Origin: JBQTKD01 sp963703165
Lineage (GTDB): Bacteria > Actinomycetota > Actinomycetes > Sporichthyales > Sporichthyaceae
Reading direction: 5' to 3'
Length of the DNA: 64,000 bases
NCBI GenBank assembly: GCA_963703165.1
Contig: OY969798.1
Span: 496,001 to 560,000, forward strand
In this document: piece after piece, positions 17,951 to 26,175 of the stretch
Numbering within the stretch: position 1 is the first letter of the stretch
How the letters are laid out: the number at the start of each line of letters is the position of its first letter
Made by a program: the position numbers and the translations under genes
Notes under the pieces: model-generated
Databases searched by the model: none
What the model was told of the DNA's origin: nothing
Seen by the model: only the letters and a program-made list of their open reading frames with translations

Positions 17951-17969
17951 TAAGGCAAGGCTTACCTAC
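17951..17969. promoter_or_regulatory. IdeR/DtxR-like iron box upstream of sufR
   Basis: TAAGGCAAGGCTTACCTAC agrees at 17 of 19 positions with the actinobacterial IdeR/DtxR consensus TWAGGTWAGSCTWACCTWA. It lies in the divergent gap between sufR (minus) and a small plus-strand gene, about 80 bp from the sufR start, where a minus-strand promoter would be. Iron-loaded IdeR would be expected to bind here. The match is read directly; regulation is inferred. Confidence 0.65.
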
Positions 17970-18140
17970 TCTGGATGGGTGACTACGTGCCGCCCGGACG
18001 GGTGCCTTCCTTCCCGCAGGCGTCCGACCAGGCGTGATGCCGGTACCACGGTTCCTCGGACGCCTCGGCTAAGTCGGTGTCTTGTGGCCCGCGGCAGAAG
18101 CGCACCCAGATCAGCGGCACGAAATGGAGGGGCCGCGAAG

Positions 18141-18296
18141 ATGACGCACGCGCGAGAGATTCTGGATCCCGCCGTGCGGACTCTTGCCGCCACCCTGGAG
18201 GATGCCGAGAAGGGCTCGCCCAACGACCCCGGCCGGCTCTCCCGAATCACCCGTGTCTTCAACTCCTTCGGCGCCGGGGTCGGCGTCGGCGTGTGA
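18141..18296 (+). CDS. small hypothetical protein
   Basis: A possible 51-residue protein (from MTHAREILDPAV to a Gly/Val-rich end). GGAGGGG lies about 8 nt before the ATG at 18141. The family is not recognised. It contains one predicted amphipathic helix and no membrane segment. It is the first plus-strand candidate after the iron box. It could also be the broken 5' part of the next gene, which is in another frame 90 bp on. Confidence 0.4.
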   Translation: MTHAREILDPAVRTLAATLEDAEKGSPNDPGRLSRITRVFNSFGAGVGVGV

Positions 18297-18385
18297 GGTT
18301 CGAAGATCCAATTTTCGAGCGGTGGACCCCAAGTTGTCCGAGGCTGCCTTGGACCCCACCCGCGAGGGGCGGGTTGGTCAAGCAG

Positions 18386-18748
18386 ATGCTCTCGGCGCGG
18401 ACGTCCCCGGAAGGAGAGCAGGAGTTCGGCTATGAACACCTGTTTCCCATCGCCAAGCTGTTGATTGAGCGTGGCCACAAGCCTCTCGACGACTGGGACA
18501 AGTACGGCTTCGCTCCAGGACCGAACGGGATCACGTGCTGGATGACGCGCGCGTTCACCGACGAAGACTGGGAGGCAATCAAGGAACGCTTCGTGATCCC
18601 ACGGAACATCGTGTTCTACAAGGGCCTCATCCGCGACAACGACAACGAGGTCGACATGTTGAACTACGACGAGATCCACGACACCGACGGCACCATCTCG
18701 GCCGACGAGTGGGAGTCTCGCCAGGCCTGGTCGGGCCTGCCCACCTGA
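18386..18748 (+). CDS. hypothetical protein
   Basis: About 120 residues, acidic, with coherent amino-acid composition (aromatic-rich: FGYEHLFPIAKLLIERGHKP, later DDWDKYGFAPG and ITCWMTRAFTDEDWEAIK). No family is recognised. A C-terminal DTDGTISADE stretch resembles an EF-hand loop but lacks the first acidic ligand. The start is uncertain: ATG at 18386 or TTG at 18374, both behind a GAGGGGCGGG tract. The gene ends 47 bp before the ABC ATPase start. Confidence 0.6.
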   Translation: MLSARTSPEGEQEFGYEHLFPIAKLLIERGHKPLDDWDKYGFAPGPNGITCWMTRAFTDEDWEAIKERFVIPRNIVFYKGLIRDNDNEVDMLNYDEIHDTDGTISADEWESRQAWSGLPT

Positions 18749-18795
18749 CCCGTACCTCGTCAAGCGCGTGGACCCCGCTCTCTAGACTGACCGCC

Positions 18796-19509
18796 GTGCC
18801 AGGCCCCGCCCTCGAGATCAGCGGGCTCGTCAAGCGCTATCGCGGGCGGGCCGTCGTCGACGGTCTCGACCTCGACGTCTCGAGCGGCAGCGTCACTGCA
18901 CTGCTCGGGCCCAACGGGGCAGGGAAGACGACGACCGTCGAGATCTGTTGCGGCCTGCGTCGGGCAGACGGTGGGTCGGTGCGGGTGCTCGGGCTGGACC
19001 CGGCGCGCGACGGTGCCGCGTTGCGCCCCAAGCTCGGGGTGATGCTGCAGTCCGGCGGCGTCTACTCCGGAGCGAACGCGCGGGAGATGTTGCGCCACGT
19101 CGCGTCGCTGCACTCCTCCCCCCTGGACCCCGACGCCCTGCTGACCGACCTCGGTCTCGCCGACACCGGGCGCACCACCTTCCGCAGACTCTCGGGCGGA
19201 CAGCAGCGGTTGCTTGCCCTGGGGCTCGCGATCATCGGCCGGCCCGAGCTGGTGTTCCTCGACGAGCCGACCGCCGGTCTGGACCCGCATGCCCGTCGTG
19301 CGACGTGGGAGCTGATCAGCGCGCTACGCGCCGACGGGGTGACGGTCCTGCTGGCCACCCACCACCTCGATGAAGCCGAGCGTCTGGCCGACCAGGTGCA
19401 CATCATCGATCGCGGTCGACTCGTCCGCTCCGGAACGCCCGCCGAACTCACCGCCGGCGGCGGGTCGTTGGAGGACGTCTTCCTGTCCGTCACCGGCGGC
19501 GAGCGATGA
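18796..19509 (+). CDS. ABC transporter ATP-binding protein
   Basis: A 237-residue DrrA/CcmA-type ATPase with Walker A GPNGAGKTTT, signature LSGGQQRLLALGLAI, Walker B LVFLDEPTAGLDP and H-loop ATHHLDEAE. It pairs with the ABC-2 permease that starts within its stop codon (4-nt overlap). In actinobacteria this pair commonly lies between suf and ctaA, and a drug or lipid export role is assumed. The GTG at 18796 is 7 nt after a TAGACT hexamer, suggesting a leaderless transcript. Confidence 0.92.
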   Translation: MPGPALEISGLVKRYRGRAVVDGLDLDVSSGSVTALLGPNGAGKTTTVEICCGLRRADGGSVRVLGLDPARDGAALRPKLGVMLQSGGVYSGANAREMLRHVASLHSSPLDPDALLTDLGLADTGRTTFRRLSGGQQRLLALGLAIIGRPELVFLDEPTAGLDPHARRATWELISALRADGVTVLLATHHLDEAERLADQVHIIDRGRLVRSGTPAELTAGGGSLEDVFLSVTGGER

Positions 19510-20282
19510 GCGCCCTGAACACCCCCGGGCGCTACACCCCTGCGCCGGGGTCCGCACCCGCCGGACGCATGGTCCTGGCGCAGGCCAAGCTCGAGACGCA
19601 GATGTTGCTCCGCAACGGCGAGCAACTGCTGCTGACGGTCATCATCCCCACGTTCCTCCTCGTGCTGCTGTCCAAGGTCGACGTGATCGACGTCGGTGAG
19701 CGCGAACGCATCGACTTCATGGCGCCGGGCATCCTCGCCCTCGCCGTGATGTCGACGGCGTTCACCGGCCAGGCGATCGCGACCGGCTTCGAACGGCGCT
19801 ACGGAGTCCTCAAACGTCTCGGCGTCTCGCCGTTGCCGCGGTGGGGATTACTGCTGGGCAAGGCAATGTCAGTGCTCGTCGTGCAACTGATGCAGGTCGC
19901 GCTGCTGGTGGCCGTCGCGTTCGCCCTCGGGTGGGAACCCGATGGAAACCCGGCTGCGGTCCTCCTGCTGCTGGTCGTCGGGACCGTGGCGTTCAGCGGG
20001 CTCGGCATGTTGATGGCCGGGACGCTGCGTGCCGAGGCCACGTTGGCCGCCGCGAACCTCGTCTACCTGGTGCTGCTGCTGTGCGGCGGCATCGTCATCC
20101 CGCTGGACAAATTCGGCGGCGCCGAGGACGTCCTTCAATTCAGCCCCGCAGCCGCATTGGCCGAGGGGCTGCGGGACGTGCTCACCGGGGTCGACTCGAT
20201 GCCATGGGGCGCCGTCGGCATCCTCGCCGTGTGGGCGGGCGCCTCGCTCACCGCGGCAGCGCGCTTCTTCCGTTGGGAATGA
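19506..20282 (+). CDS. ABC-2 type transporter permease
   Basis: A 258-residue membrane protein with six hydrophobic segments and the ABC-2 pattern, including the GYGVLKRLGVSP-like coupling region (RRYGVLKRLGVSPLPR). It is translationally coupled to the ATPase through an ATGA overlap. The substrate is unknown. The gene ends 87 bp before the convergent vapC. Confidence 0.9.
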   Translation: MSALNTPGRYTPAPGSAPAGRMVLAQAKLETQMLLRNGEQLLLTVIIPTFLLVLLSKVDVIDVGERERIDFMAPGILALAVMSTAFTGQAIATGFERRYGVLKRLGVSPLPRWGLLLGKAMSVLVVQLMQVALLVAVAFALGWEPDGNPAAVLLLLVVGTVAFSGLGMLMAGTLRAEATLAAANLVYLVLLLCGGIVIPLDKFGGAEDVLQFSPAAALAEGLRDVLTGVDSMPWGAVGILAVWAGASLTAAARFFRWE

Positions 20283-20369
20283 AACTGCTGGCTCCGCGCA
20301 TGCGGGTGCGACCCAGCACCCTTACACTTGAATCTGACCTACCGTCATTTGCTTTGCAGCCCGGCAGGA

Positions 20370-20762
20370 CTACAGCACTGAGGCGACGTCGGTCTGGCTG
20401 AAGTCGGAGCCTTTGAACAACAAGGGTTCGTTGTGCAGCCGGGACAGGCTGTAGGCGAAACAGTCACCGAAGTTGAGTGCAGCAGGGTGGCGGCCTCGAC
20501 CGAAGCGCCGCCACGCCTCAATCACAGCGACAACCAGTTCCGGTTCGACTGCTTCGACCTCGATCCCGGCGGTCTCGATCAGCAGGTCGAGGTCGCGGGC
20601 GGCGTCTCCCCCCTGGCGCGCCTCGACAACGATTGCGGACTCGACGGCGTTGACCGTGCAGAGTCGACGGGTTCCTCCGGCCCCCAGCAAGGCATCGCGA
20701 TACCTCTCGGCGTCCGGTTCGCCCAGGACGATGGCCACCAGTGCCGAGCTGTCGACGATCAC
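20370..20762 (-). CDS. vapC: VapC family PIN-domain ribonuclease toxin
   Basis: A 130-residue PIN domain. The four acidic metal ligands are visible: D4 (MIVDSS), E41 (NAVESAIVV), D100 (LNFGDCFAYSLS) and D120 (KGSDFS). VapC toxins cleave specific RNAs and are neutralised by VapB. The GTG at 20762 overlaps the vapB stop by 4 nt (GTGA). It is the last gene of a four-gene minus-strand operon. Confidence 0.92.
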   Translation of the reverse strand: MIVDSSALVAIVLGEPDAERYRDALLGAGGTRRLCTVNAVESAIVVEARQGGDAARDLDLLIETAGIEVEAVEPELVVAVIEAWRRFGRGRHPAALNFGDCFAYSLSRLHNEPLLFKGSDFSQTDVASVL

Positions 20763-21013
20763 CGCGGGAGACCGTCGGGGCCGTACCCGAGAATTTCGTC
20801 TTCGGAGAGATGGGCTCGGTCAGTCCGCGCACGACCCCGGCTGACGATGTCGTCGAGGATCGTCGCCTCGCTGGGCGGGCGCGGTCGGGTCCGCACCCGT
20901 GCCAGACGTTCCTCGATCGCCACCCGCAGCGCGTCGGTGATTGACTCTCCCGTCGCGGCGGCAAGCTCGCGCGCGAGACGGTCGGTCGCGGGGTCTTTGA
21001 TGTTCAGAGCCAC
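20759..21013 (-). CDS. vapB: VapB family antitoxin
   Basis: An 84-residue antitoxin of the type that begins with ALNIKDPATDRLARELAAAT followed by GESITDALRVAIEERL, the actinobacterial VapB/Rv0623-type pattern. The C-terminal half is expected to wrap VapC. The start at the GTG 21013 lies 6 nt after a TATTCT hexamer and has no Shine-Dalgarno, so it may have its own leaderless promoter. An alternative start at 21055 would add 14 residues. Its 5' end overlaps the upstream gene by 10 nt. Confidence 0.88.
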   Translation of the reverse strand: MALNIKDPATDRLARELAAATGESITDALRVAIEERLARVRTRPRPPSEATILDDIVSRGRARTDRAHLSEDEILGYGPDGLPR

Positions 21014-21273
21014 GATGGAAGAATACCAGGCAGACTTCTTCCTTGCCATCTGCACTTTGCGCTCACCGCGGCACGCAAGCCGGGTTCGGCGCCGCTCCAG
21101 TCAGCCAGAAGTTCACCGACGAGTTCGGACACGGTGACGTCGCGACGGGCCGCCTCCAACATCAACCGAGCCGCGATCGGCTGGTCGAGACTGAGGGTCA
21201 TCCGGCGATCCGCGAGGTCCCAGTGCCACGCAGGACCGGCGACGAGGCCGAGTTCGCGCCACCGGGCGATCAT
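21004..21273 (-). CDS. small ribbon-helix-helix-like protein
   Basis: An 89-residue protein. The middle (RRMTLSLDQPIAARLMLEAA, then RRDVTVSELVGELLADW) has the strand-helix-helix layout of ribbon-helix-helix DNA-binding proteins. Its ATG overlaps the stop of the DUF1444-like gene by 4 nt and its stop overlaps the vapB start by 10 nt, so it is an integral operon member. It could be a second antitoxin-like regulator. Family evidence is weak, but context supports it being real. Confidence 0.6.
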   Translation of the reverse strand: MIARWRELGLVAGPAWHWDLADRRMTLSLDQPIAARLMLEAARRDVTVSELVGELLADWSGAEPGLRAAVSAKCRWQGRSLPGILPSWL

Positions 21274-22220
21274 GCCGCGTCCGGGTTGGAGCGCATCTCG
21301 TCGACGACCTCGATGAACTCGTGGACCACCGCCACCTCGTAGCACCCGTGCCGGTCGAACTCGGTGAGAGCGTCGAGTTGTCCGTCACGCCACCAGTAGA
21401 CGTGCGGGCTGAGCGGCGCGCGTCCGTCCCTGTGGAACTGTGGCACCAGGTCCAGCAGGTCCCCGAAGTTCTCGATGACGTCGCGGCCGACCGGGGTGAA
21501 GATCAGCTCGTGTCGGGTCGGCATCGCGACCAACGCACCGAAGGGAAGCTGCCGGCCGCGGCGCGGGAGGGCTCGGCGGAGAACGTCCTCGAAGACGAGC
21601 ACCTTTGACGCCATGAAACCGGAGTCGCCGCGGATCGAGTACAGCCGCGAGTCGGCTCGCTGCCACTCCTCGCAGATGTCCGGGCGGATCTTCATCAGGC
21701 GCTGACGGCCCAGTTCCCGCAGCCGGTCCACCCCGACCTGCTCGACCTCGCAGTCCCGCAACCAGCGCACGAAGTCCCCTTCGAGGTGCGCGATCACCTC
21801 GAGCCATCCACCACCGACGTCACGGGCGTAGCGGTAGTGCAGCTCCCGGACATCCTTCCCCAGCGAGGCCAGCGCGTCGGCGAGGACGAGCCGCAGGTGT
21901 GCACCCTCGCGGATCTGACCCGCAGTCAGCGTCGGTGGGACCTTCCCGAACCTGTCGAGGAAGTTCCCCAGAAACCCCGCGACGACCTGCGGCCAATCAT
22001 CCTCGGGAGCGTTGTGGCAATGCGAGGACAGGTTCTCCAGACCGAAGGTGCGGCCGTCGAGCAGCTTGACGTGATCGGCGTGCACGGTGGCCTCCAGGCC
22101 GCGATCCGCCAGGGTCGCCCGGGCGAGGTCACGGACCCGCTGGGTCTGGGCCGGGGTCAGGCCCGAGAGGTGCAGGTCGTCGGCGTTGGTGCCACTGGTC
22201 CAGGTCGTGCTCTCGTTCAT
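21270..22220 (-). CDS. DUF1444-like protein
   Basis: A 316-residue protein. The second half follows the DUF1444/YtpQ order: VDRLRELGRQRL (family: x-eeL-x-x-A-x-x-NL), then GFMASKVLVFEDVL, then ALVAMPTRHELIFTP and PLSPHVYWWRDGQL. The function of the family is unknown. It heads the operon leading to vapBC. The start at 22220 follows GAGGGGGAC. Upstream at 22309-22343 lies a two-site DnaA-box-like element also found before the AbiEi-like gene. Confidence 0.6.
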   Translation of the reverse strand: MNESTTWTSGTNADDLHLSGLTPAQTQRVRDLARATLADRGLEATVHADHVKLLDGRTFGLENLSSHCHNAPEDDWPQVVAGFLGNFLDRFGKVPPTLTAGQIREGAHLRLVLADALASLGKDVRELHYRYARDVGGGWLEVIAHLEGDFVRWLRDCEVEQVGVDRLRELGRQRLMKIRPDICEEWQRADSRLYSIRGDSGFMASKVLVFEDVLRRALPRRGRQLPFGALVAMPTRHELIFTPVGRDVIENFGDLLDLVPQFHRDGRAPLSPHVYWWRDGQLDALTEFDRHGCYEVAVVHEFIEVVDEMRSNPDAA

Positions 22221-22308
22221 CGGGTCCCCCTCGTGTGATGCCGCGGTGCGGCTGACGGGGAGGACGCTGCCTACGAGGCAAGGCCCGGACCAGGGTCAGT
22301 TTCCGATC

Positions 22309-22343
22309 TGTGGATAACTCGGGGTCTCCCCCGCTGTGGAAAA
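22309..22343 (-). promoter_or_regulatory. paired DnaA-box-like element, copy 2
   Basis: On the minus strand a TTTTCCACA site and a perfect TTATCCACA site lie 26 nt apart, joined by AGCGGGGGA and 7 variable bases. The same arrangement occurs at 26648-26682. It lies about 90-120 bp upstream of the DUF1444-like start. Similarity to DnaA boxes is direct; a regulatory role is inferred. Confidence 0.55.
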
Positions 22344-22362
22344 CTCCGCCGGGCGGGCGCGA

Positions 22363-22824
22363 TCAGAGCTCGCGGTAGTAGTAAAGAAGCTGGTCATCGC
22401 GGCCCGGGTCGGTGTTGCGAGCGCCGTGGCGTTCGTAGAACCGGCGGGTGTCGACGTCCGCGGAATCCACGTTGATCTCGAGAACTTCCCCGCCGCGTTC
22501 GCGGACGAGTTCGCAGATGCGCGCGAACATCGCGGTACCGATGCCCTGGTCGCGCAGGTGCGGGCGGACGTAGAACTCGTCGAGCAGCCCGATCGGGCCG
22601 TCGTACCAGACGTTGGTGCGCAGGGTGATCAGTCCGAACGCGACGGGAGGGTCGTCGGCCAGCAGCGCGAAGGTCGTCGGCTCCGTGAGCAGGGTCCGCA
22701 GTCGGTCCGCGAGAGTACGTGGGCCGGGGCTCTCGGTATCGAACTCGGTGTTGAAGTCGTGCAGCAGGCGCGCCAGAGGCTCGGCGTCGGCGGGGCTCGC
22801 GAGGCGCAGCGTGGGAATCGACAC
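22363..22824 (-). CDS. GNAT family N-acetyltransferase
   Basis: A 153-residue GNAT enzyme. The acetyl-CoA binding motif A is visible (LLDEFYVRPHLRDQGIGTAM), then EINVDSADVDTRRFYERHGA near the C-terminus. The acceptor substrate is unknown. The start is set at the GTG at 22824, divergent from ctaA by 68 bp; an upstream in-frame extension to 22920 would overlap ctaA and is rejected. Confidence 0.88.
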   Translation of the reverse strand: MSIPTLRLASPADAEPLARLLHDFNTEFDTESPGPRTLADRLRTLLTEPTTFALLADDPPVAFGLITLRTNVWYDGPIGLLDEFYVRPHLRDQGIGTAMFARICELVRERGGEVLEINVDSADVDTRRFYERHGARNTDPGRDDQLLYYYREL

Positions 22825-22892
22825 ACCGCCAAGTCTGGCGCGCCCCCGACCGTCGGTCGAACGCGCATCCGTGGCCGACTTACCATCGACCC

Positions 22893-23855
22893 GTGCCTTC
22901 GCCCGAGGTCCTGCCCGCAAAGGAGCGGTGGCGTCCCACGACGCCGCAGCTGCGCCGGCTCGCGCTGGCCTCGATCGTGGCCAACATCGGCATCGTCGTC
23001 ACCGGTGGCGCGGTGCGCCTGACGGGGTCGGGGCTCGGCTGCCCGGAGTGGCCGCGCTGCCACGAGGACTCCTTCGTCCCGACCGGTGAGCTCGGCATGC
23101 ACGAGGGGATCGAGTTCGGCAACCGGATGCTGACCTACGTGCTCGGCTTCGTCGCCCTGGCGACACTGATCGCGGCCTACCGCTCCCGCCCGCAGCGCCC
23201 GGACATCCGGCGGCTCGGGCTGGTGCTGTTCATCGGCATCCCCACCCAGGCCGTCATCGGCGGAATCAGCGTGCTCACCGACCTGAACCCCTGGGTCGTG
23301 ATGGGTCACCTGCTGTTGTCGATGGTGCTGATCGGCCTGGCGACGGTGCTGTATCAGCGGATCGGTGAGGGCGACGGTCCGCCGCTGCCGCTGGTGGGCC
23401 GCCTGACCCGGCGCGGGGTGGTCGGACTGCTCGGGCTCACCGCCGCCGTCCTGTACCTGGGCACAGTCGTCACCGGGAGCGGTCCGCACGCCGGCGACGC
23501 CGAATCACCGCGGACCGGCCTGGACACCCATCTGATGAGCATGCTGCACGCCGACGCGGTGCTCCTGCTGGTCGCGGCCACGCTGGCGCTCAACCTCTTG
23601 CTGGCGCGCCGCGGCGCACCGGCCGCGGTCCGCCGCGCGGCGGGGGTCGTGCTGGCCGTGCAGCTGTCGCAGGGCCTCATCGGTTACGTCCAGTACTTCA
23701 CCGATCTCCCCGAGGTCCTCGTCGGCCTGCACATGCTCGGCGCGGCAGTGCTCGTCGTCGCCACGGTGCGTCTGGTTCTGGCGACCCGCGAGCGTCGGAT
23801 CGGGGAACCGGCCGTAGGGACGAACTCGGCGGCTCGGCTGACCTCCGTCCGCTGA
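22893..23855 (+). CDS. ctaA: heme A synthase (COX15/CtaA)
   Basis: A 320-residue polytopic protein with about eight membrane helices in two homologous halves. The first half shows GGAVRLTGSGLGCPEWPRC, and heme-ligand histidines sit in MHEGIEFGNR, VVMGHLLLS, LDTHLMSMLHAD and VGLHMLGA. It oxidises the C8 methyl of heme O to make heme A for cytochrome aa3, acting with CtaB encoded at 28.2-29.1 kb. The GTG at 22893 is 6 nt after TACCAT, suggesting a leaderless mRNA. Its stop is 2 nt from the convergent subtilase stop. Confidence 0.95.
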   Translation: MPSPEVLPAKERWRPTTPQLRRLALASIVANIGIVVTGGAVRLTGSGLGCPEWPRCHEDSFVPTGELGMHEGIEFGNRMLTYVLGFVALATLIAAYRSRPQRPDIRRLGLVLFIGIPTQAVIGGISVLTDLNPWVVMGHLLLSMVLIGLATVLYQRIGEGDGPPLPLVGRLTRRGVVGLLGLTAAVLYLGTVVTGSGPHAGDAESPRTGLDTHLMSMLHADAVLLLVAATLALNLLLARRGAPAAVRRAAGVVLAVQLSQGLIGYVQYFTDLPEVLVGLHMLGAAVLVVATVRLVLATRERRIGEPAVGTNSAARLTSVR

Positions 23856-23857
23856 GC

Positions 23858-25771
23858 TCAGCGGCGCCCGGGTTTCGCCTCGACGAGCTGCCCCATGGTC
23901 ACCGCGACGGAGTCGACGGCGGGCGGCTCCCCCGGCAGGTCCGGGGTCAGGGTCTCCGGGCTGACGACAGCGACGCTGCGCAGCATGAGCCGCCAGGTCC
24001 CGAACGTCGGCGAGAGGCCGGTCAGCTTCACCATCAGGATGGTGGTGGCCGCCTTGCCCGGCGAGGCCTTGGCGACCTCCTTGCCGGCGGCGTCGAACAG
24101 GATCACGTCGTAGCCGCCCTTGTTCGACACCGGCACGATCGAGGGCGGCAAACCGGGGAACGAGACCGCAATCTTGACCGCGCTCGTCCCCGGGGCGACG
24201 GCCACCGAGAACTCACGGGGGTCCGACCCGCCGCCGGCCAGTACGGGGGCGGTGAATCCCCAGTGGTCGCCGAGGCGCGCCCGGTAGGGCTCCGCACGGG
24301 TCCGGCGACGATCCGCCGCGCGCTGCAGGGTCTCCAACCGCTTCGCGTATCCGGGTCGCTGCACCAGGTCCACGGCTGCGGCGTCGACGATCCCGTAGCC
24401 GGAACGGGCAAAGCTCGACGCGTCGGCCAGCGGCGATGTCGTGGCCTGCAACGCCACCCGAACCTGACTGGGTGTCAGTTTCGGGTTGGCCTGCAGCAGC
24501 AGAGCGGCCAGGCCGGCGACGTGCGGGGCAGCCATGGACGTACCCGAGATCGACGCCGTGCACGGCGCCTTGATCGATCCTCGACACGGCGGGTTGGGCA
24601 CCATCAGGACACCGGGCGTCGAGGACGACGAGGTGATGTTCGACCCCGGCGCGCTCACATCCGGGTGGTAGAGACCCGGCTGCGCGCCGCGGAAGCGGTG
24701 GTGCCCGGCGGCCATGCCCGTCACCGGGGTCGAGTTGTCGTACTCGACCCCGCCGGAGGAGAACTCCGATCGCTTGCGGGCGATGGTGGTCGAGCCGACC
24801 GAGATCACCCAGGGCGCCACCGAGAAGGGGTTGATCGTCATCTCCTCGCCGTCGTTGCCGGCGGCGAACACGACGACGACCCCCTTCTTGGCCAGGGTCT
24901 TGGTGGCGACGTTGATGGGGTCGGCGGGGTCGAAGAACCGGAAGCTCGTCCCCCAGGAGTTGTTGATCACCCGAATGTTGCGCTCGGCCTGGTGGGTCAG
25001 GATGTCGTCGAAGGCGCCGAGCACGCTGAAGATGAACAGTTCCCCGACGGAGTACGCATCCAACGACGCATCGGGGGCGACGCCGATCTGCTCGGGTGAG
25101 GTGGTGCCGTCGGCCGCGACGATCCCCGCGACGTGGGTGCCGTGCCCGGCGAACAGGTCGGAATCGCCGGTCGTCTCCATCGGGAGCACGAAGTTCGGCC
25201 CGGTGCTGGGGTAGGCGGGGTAGCCGGGGCCGACCACCTTCATGTTGCGCGCCACGTGGTCGGCCAGGTCCGGATGGGTGCCGTCCACGCCGGAGTCGAT
25301 GATCGCCACTCCCACGCCCTTGCCGGTGATGCCGCGGGAGTGCAGGACGTTCACGCCGAGGCTCTTGCCCGAGTCGCGGATGCTCGTCGCCGGCTCGGGT
25401 TCGGGCTCGGGCTCGGGCTTCTCCTCGTAGGAACGCAGTCGCTCGTTGGGGTAGACATCGCGCACGACGCCGGTGGTGACGGCGGCCTGCAGCTGCGCCA
25501 TGGGGCCCGAGACCAGCGCCAGGGGCAGGTTGCGCAGGCCCTGCACCGTCAACCCGAGGCTGCTCAGCACGGACAGGTCCGTCGGGCTGGGGATTCCCTG
25601 GAAGGTCGCCACGGCGGTGACGGCAGCGGCGGGGTCGCCGACCGTGGCGAGCAGCCTGGTCAGGCCGGGCAGCGCGGCGGGGGACGTGAACGGCCCTGCC
25701 GCAGCGGCGGGTGCGGCGGGCGCGGCCAGGCTCAGCGCGAGAACAAGCACCGCGGCGGATCGTCGGAGCAT
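23858..25771 (-). CDS. secreted subtilisin-like serine protease (S8)
   Basis: A 637-residue exported protease. The signal peptide spans residues 1 to about 25 (hydrophobic core followed by an Ala-rich cleavage region). A short pro-region precedes a Glu-Pro repeat at 117-127. The catalytic triad is D159 (IIDSGVDGTHPDL), H210 (GHGTHVAGI) and S412 (GTSMAAPHVAG), and the oxyanion Asn sits in NNSWGT or AAGNDGEE. A beta-rich C-terminal domain of about 170 residues follows. The ATG at 25771 has GGAGGA 7 nt upstream. It is inserted between ctaA and ctaB, which are usually close in relatives, so it is part of an accessory block. Confidence 0.93.
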   Translation of the reverse strand: MLRRSAAVLVLALSLAAPAAPAAAAGPFTSPAALPGLTRLLATVGDPAAAVTAVATFQGIPSPTDLSVLSSLGLTVQGLRNLPLALVSGPMAQLQAAVTTGVVRDVYPNERLRSYEEKPEPEPEPEPATSIRDSGKSLGVNVLHSRGITGKGVGVAIIDSGVDGTHPDLADHVARNMKVVGPGYPAYPSTGPNFVLPMETTGDSDLFAGHGTHVAGIVAADGTTSPEQIGVAPDASLDAYSVGELFIFSVLGAFDDILTHQAERNIRVINNSWGTSFRFFDPADPINVATKTLAKKGVVVVFAAGNDGEEMTINPFSVAPWVISVGSTTIARKRSEFSSGGVEYDNSTPVTGMAAGHHRFRGAQPGLYHPDVSAPGSNITSSSSTPGVLMVPNPPCRGSIKAPCTASISGTSMAAPHVAGLAALLLQANPKLTPSQVRVALQATTSPLADASSFARSGYGIVDAAAVDLVQRPGYAKRLETLQRAADRRRTRAEPYRARLGDHWGFTAPVLAGGGSDPREFSVAVAPGTSAVKIAVSFPGLPPSIVPVSNKGGYDVILFDAAGKEVAKASPGKAATTILMVKLTGLSPTFGTWRLMLRSVAVVSPETLTPDLPGEPPAVDSVAVTMGQLVEAKPGRR

Positions 25772-26175
25772 GAACGGGTCCTCCGGTCTGGATGGTGCCA
25801 CTTCGGAGGATACGCGGGATTTGCGACGCCGTCCGGGGGGACTTTCGCCGCCGCCGAACCTCATCGCCGAAACCCTTACCGGAGTGGACGTTCCGCCCAT
25901 CCGGGACGGCGCTTGATGTCGAGCAGATCTCCGGTTCCCCGCCCTAACCTCCGGTCCCATCTTCTGCCCCGTGTCGCGCCCATCACCGCGCCGAAAAGGC
26001 GCGCAACTCTGCAGAAGATGGCGCCCCGCCTCGAACTGTCGGTGGTCCCCTCAACGATCCGTGGCACAGACCACTGGACGGAGAGCGCCATGGGCAGCAA
26101 CAACAAGAGACGGCGCGCGGTACGAGCCCGCGAACGGGCACGGGCTCGCGCACGCAGCGCGAGCAATGGGAGCGC
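25772..26175. other. intergenic region upstream of the subtilase with nested inverted repeat
   Basis: About 400 bp without a convincing gene. It should contain the subtilase promoter (minus strand). Its main feature is the nested inverted repeat at 25957-26021. An Arg-rich plus-strand open frame from 26090 (about 75 codons) has no recognisable protein and probably represents degraded sequence joined to the Uma2 remnant. Confidence 0.5.
25957..26021. repeat. nested inverted repeat
   Basis: Outer arms of 11 bp (CCATCTTCTGC at 25957-25967, its complement at 26011-26021) enclose an inner 6-bp hairpin (CGCGCC-GAAAA-GGCGCG, 25987-26003). It does not follow any gene end, so a terminator role is unlikely. 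A comparable nested structure occurs at 28084-28151, the other side of this accessory block. Confidence 0.65.

Noticed and set aside
18660..18720. EF-hand in the unknown protein at 18386-18748
   Set aside because: DTDGTISADE lacks the first acidic ligand of the loop and there is no helical frame around it, so calcium binding cannot be supported.
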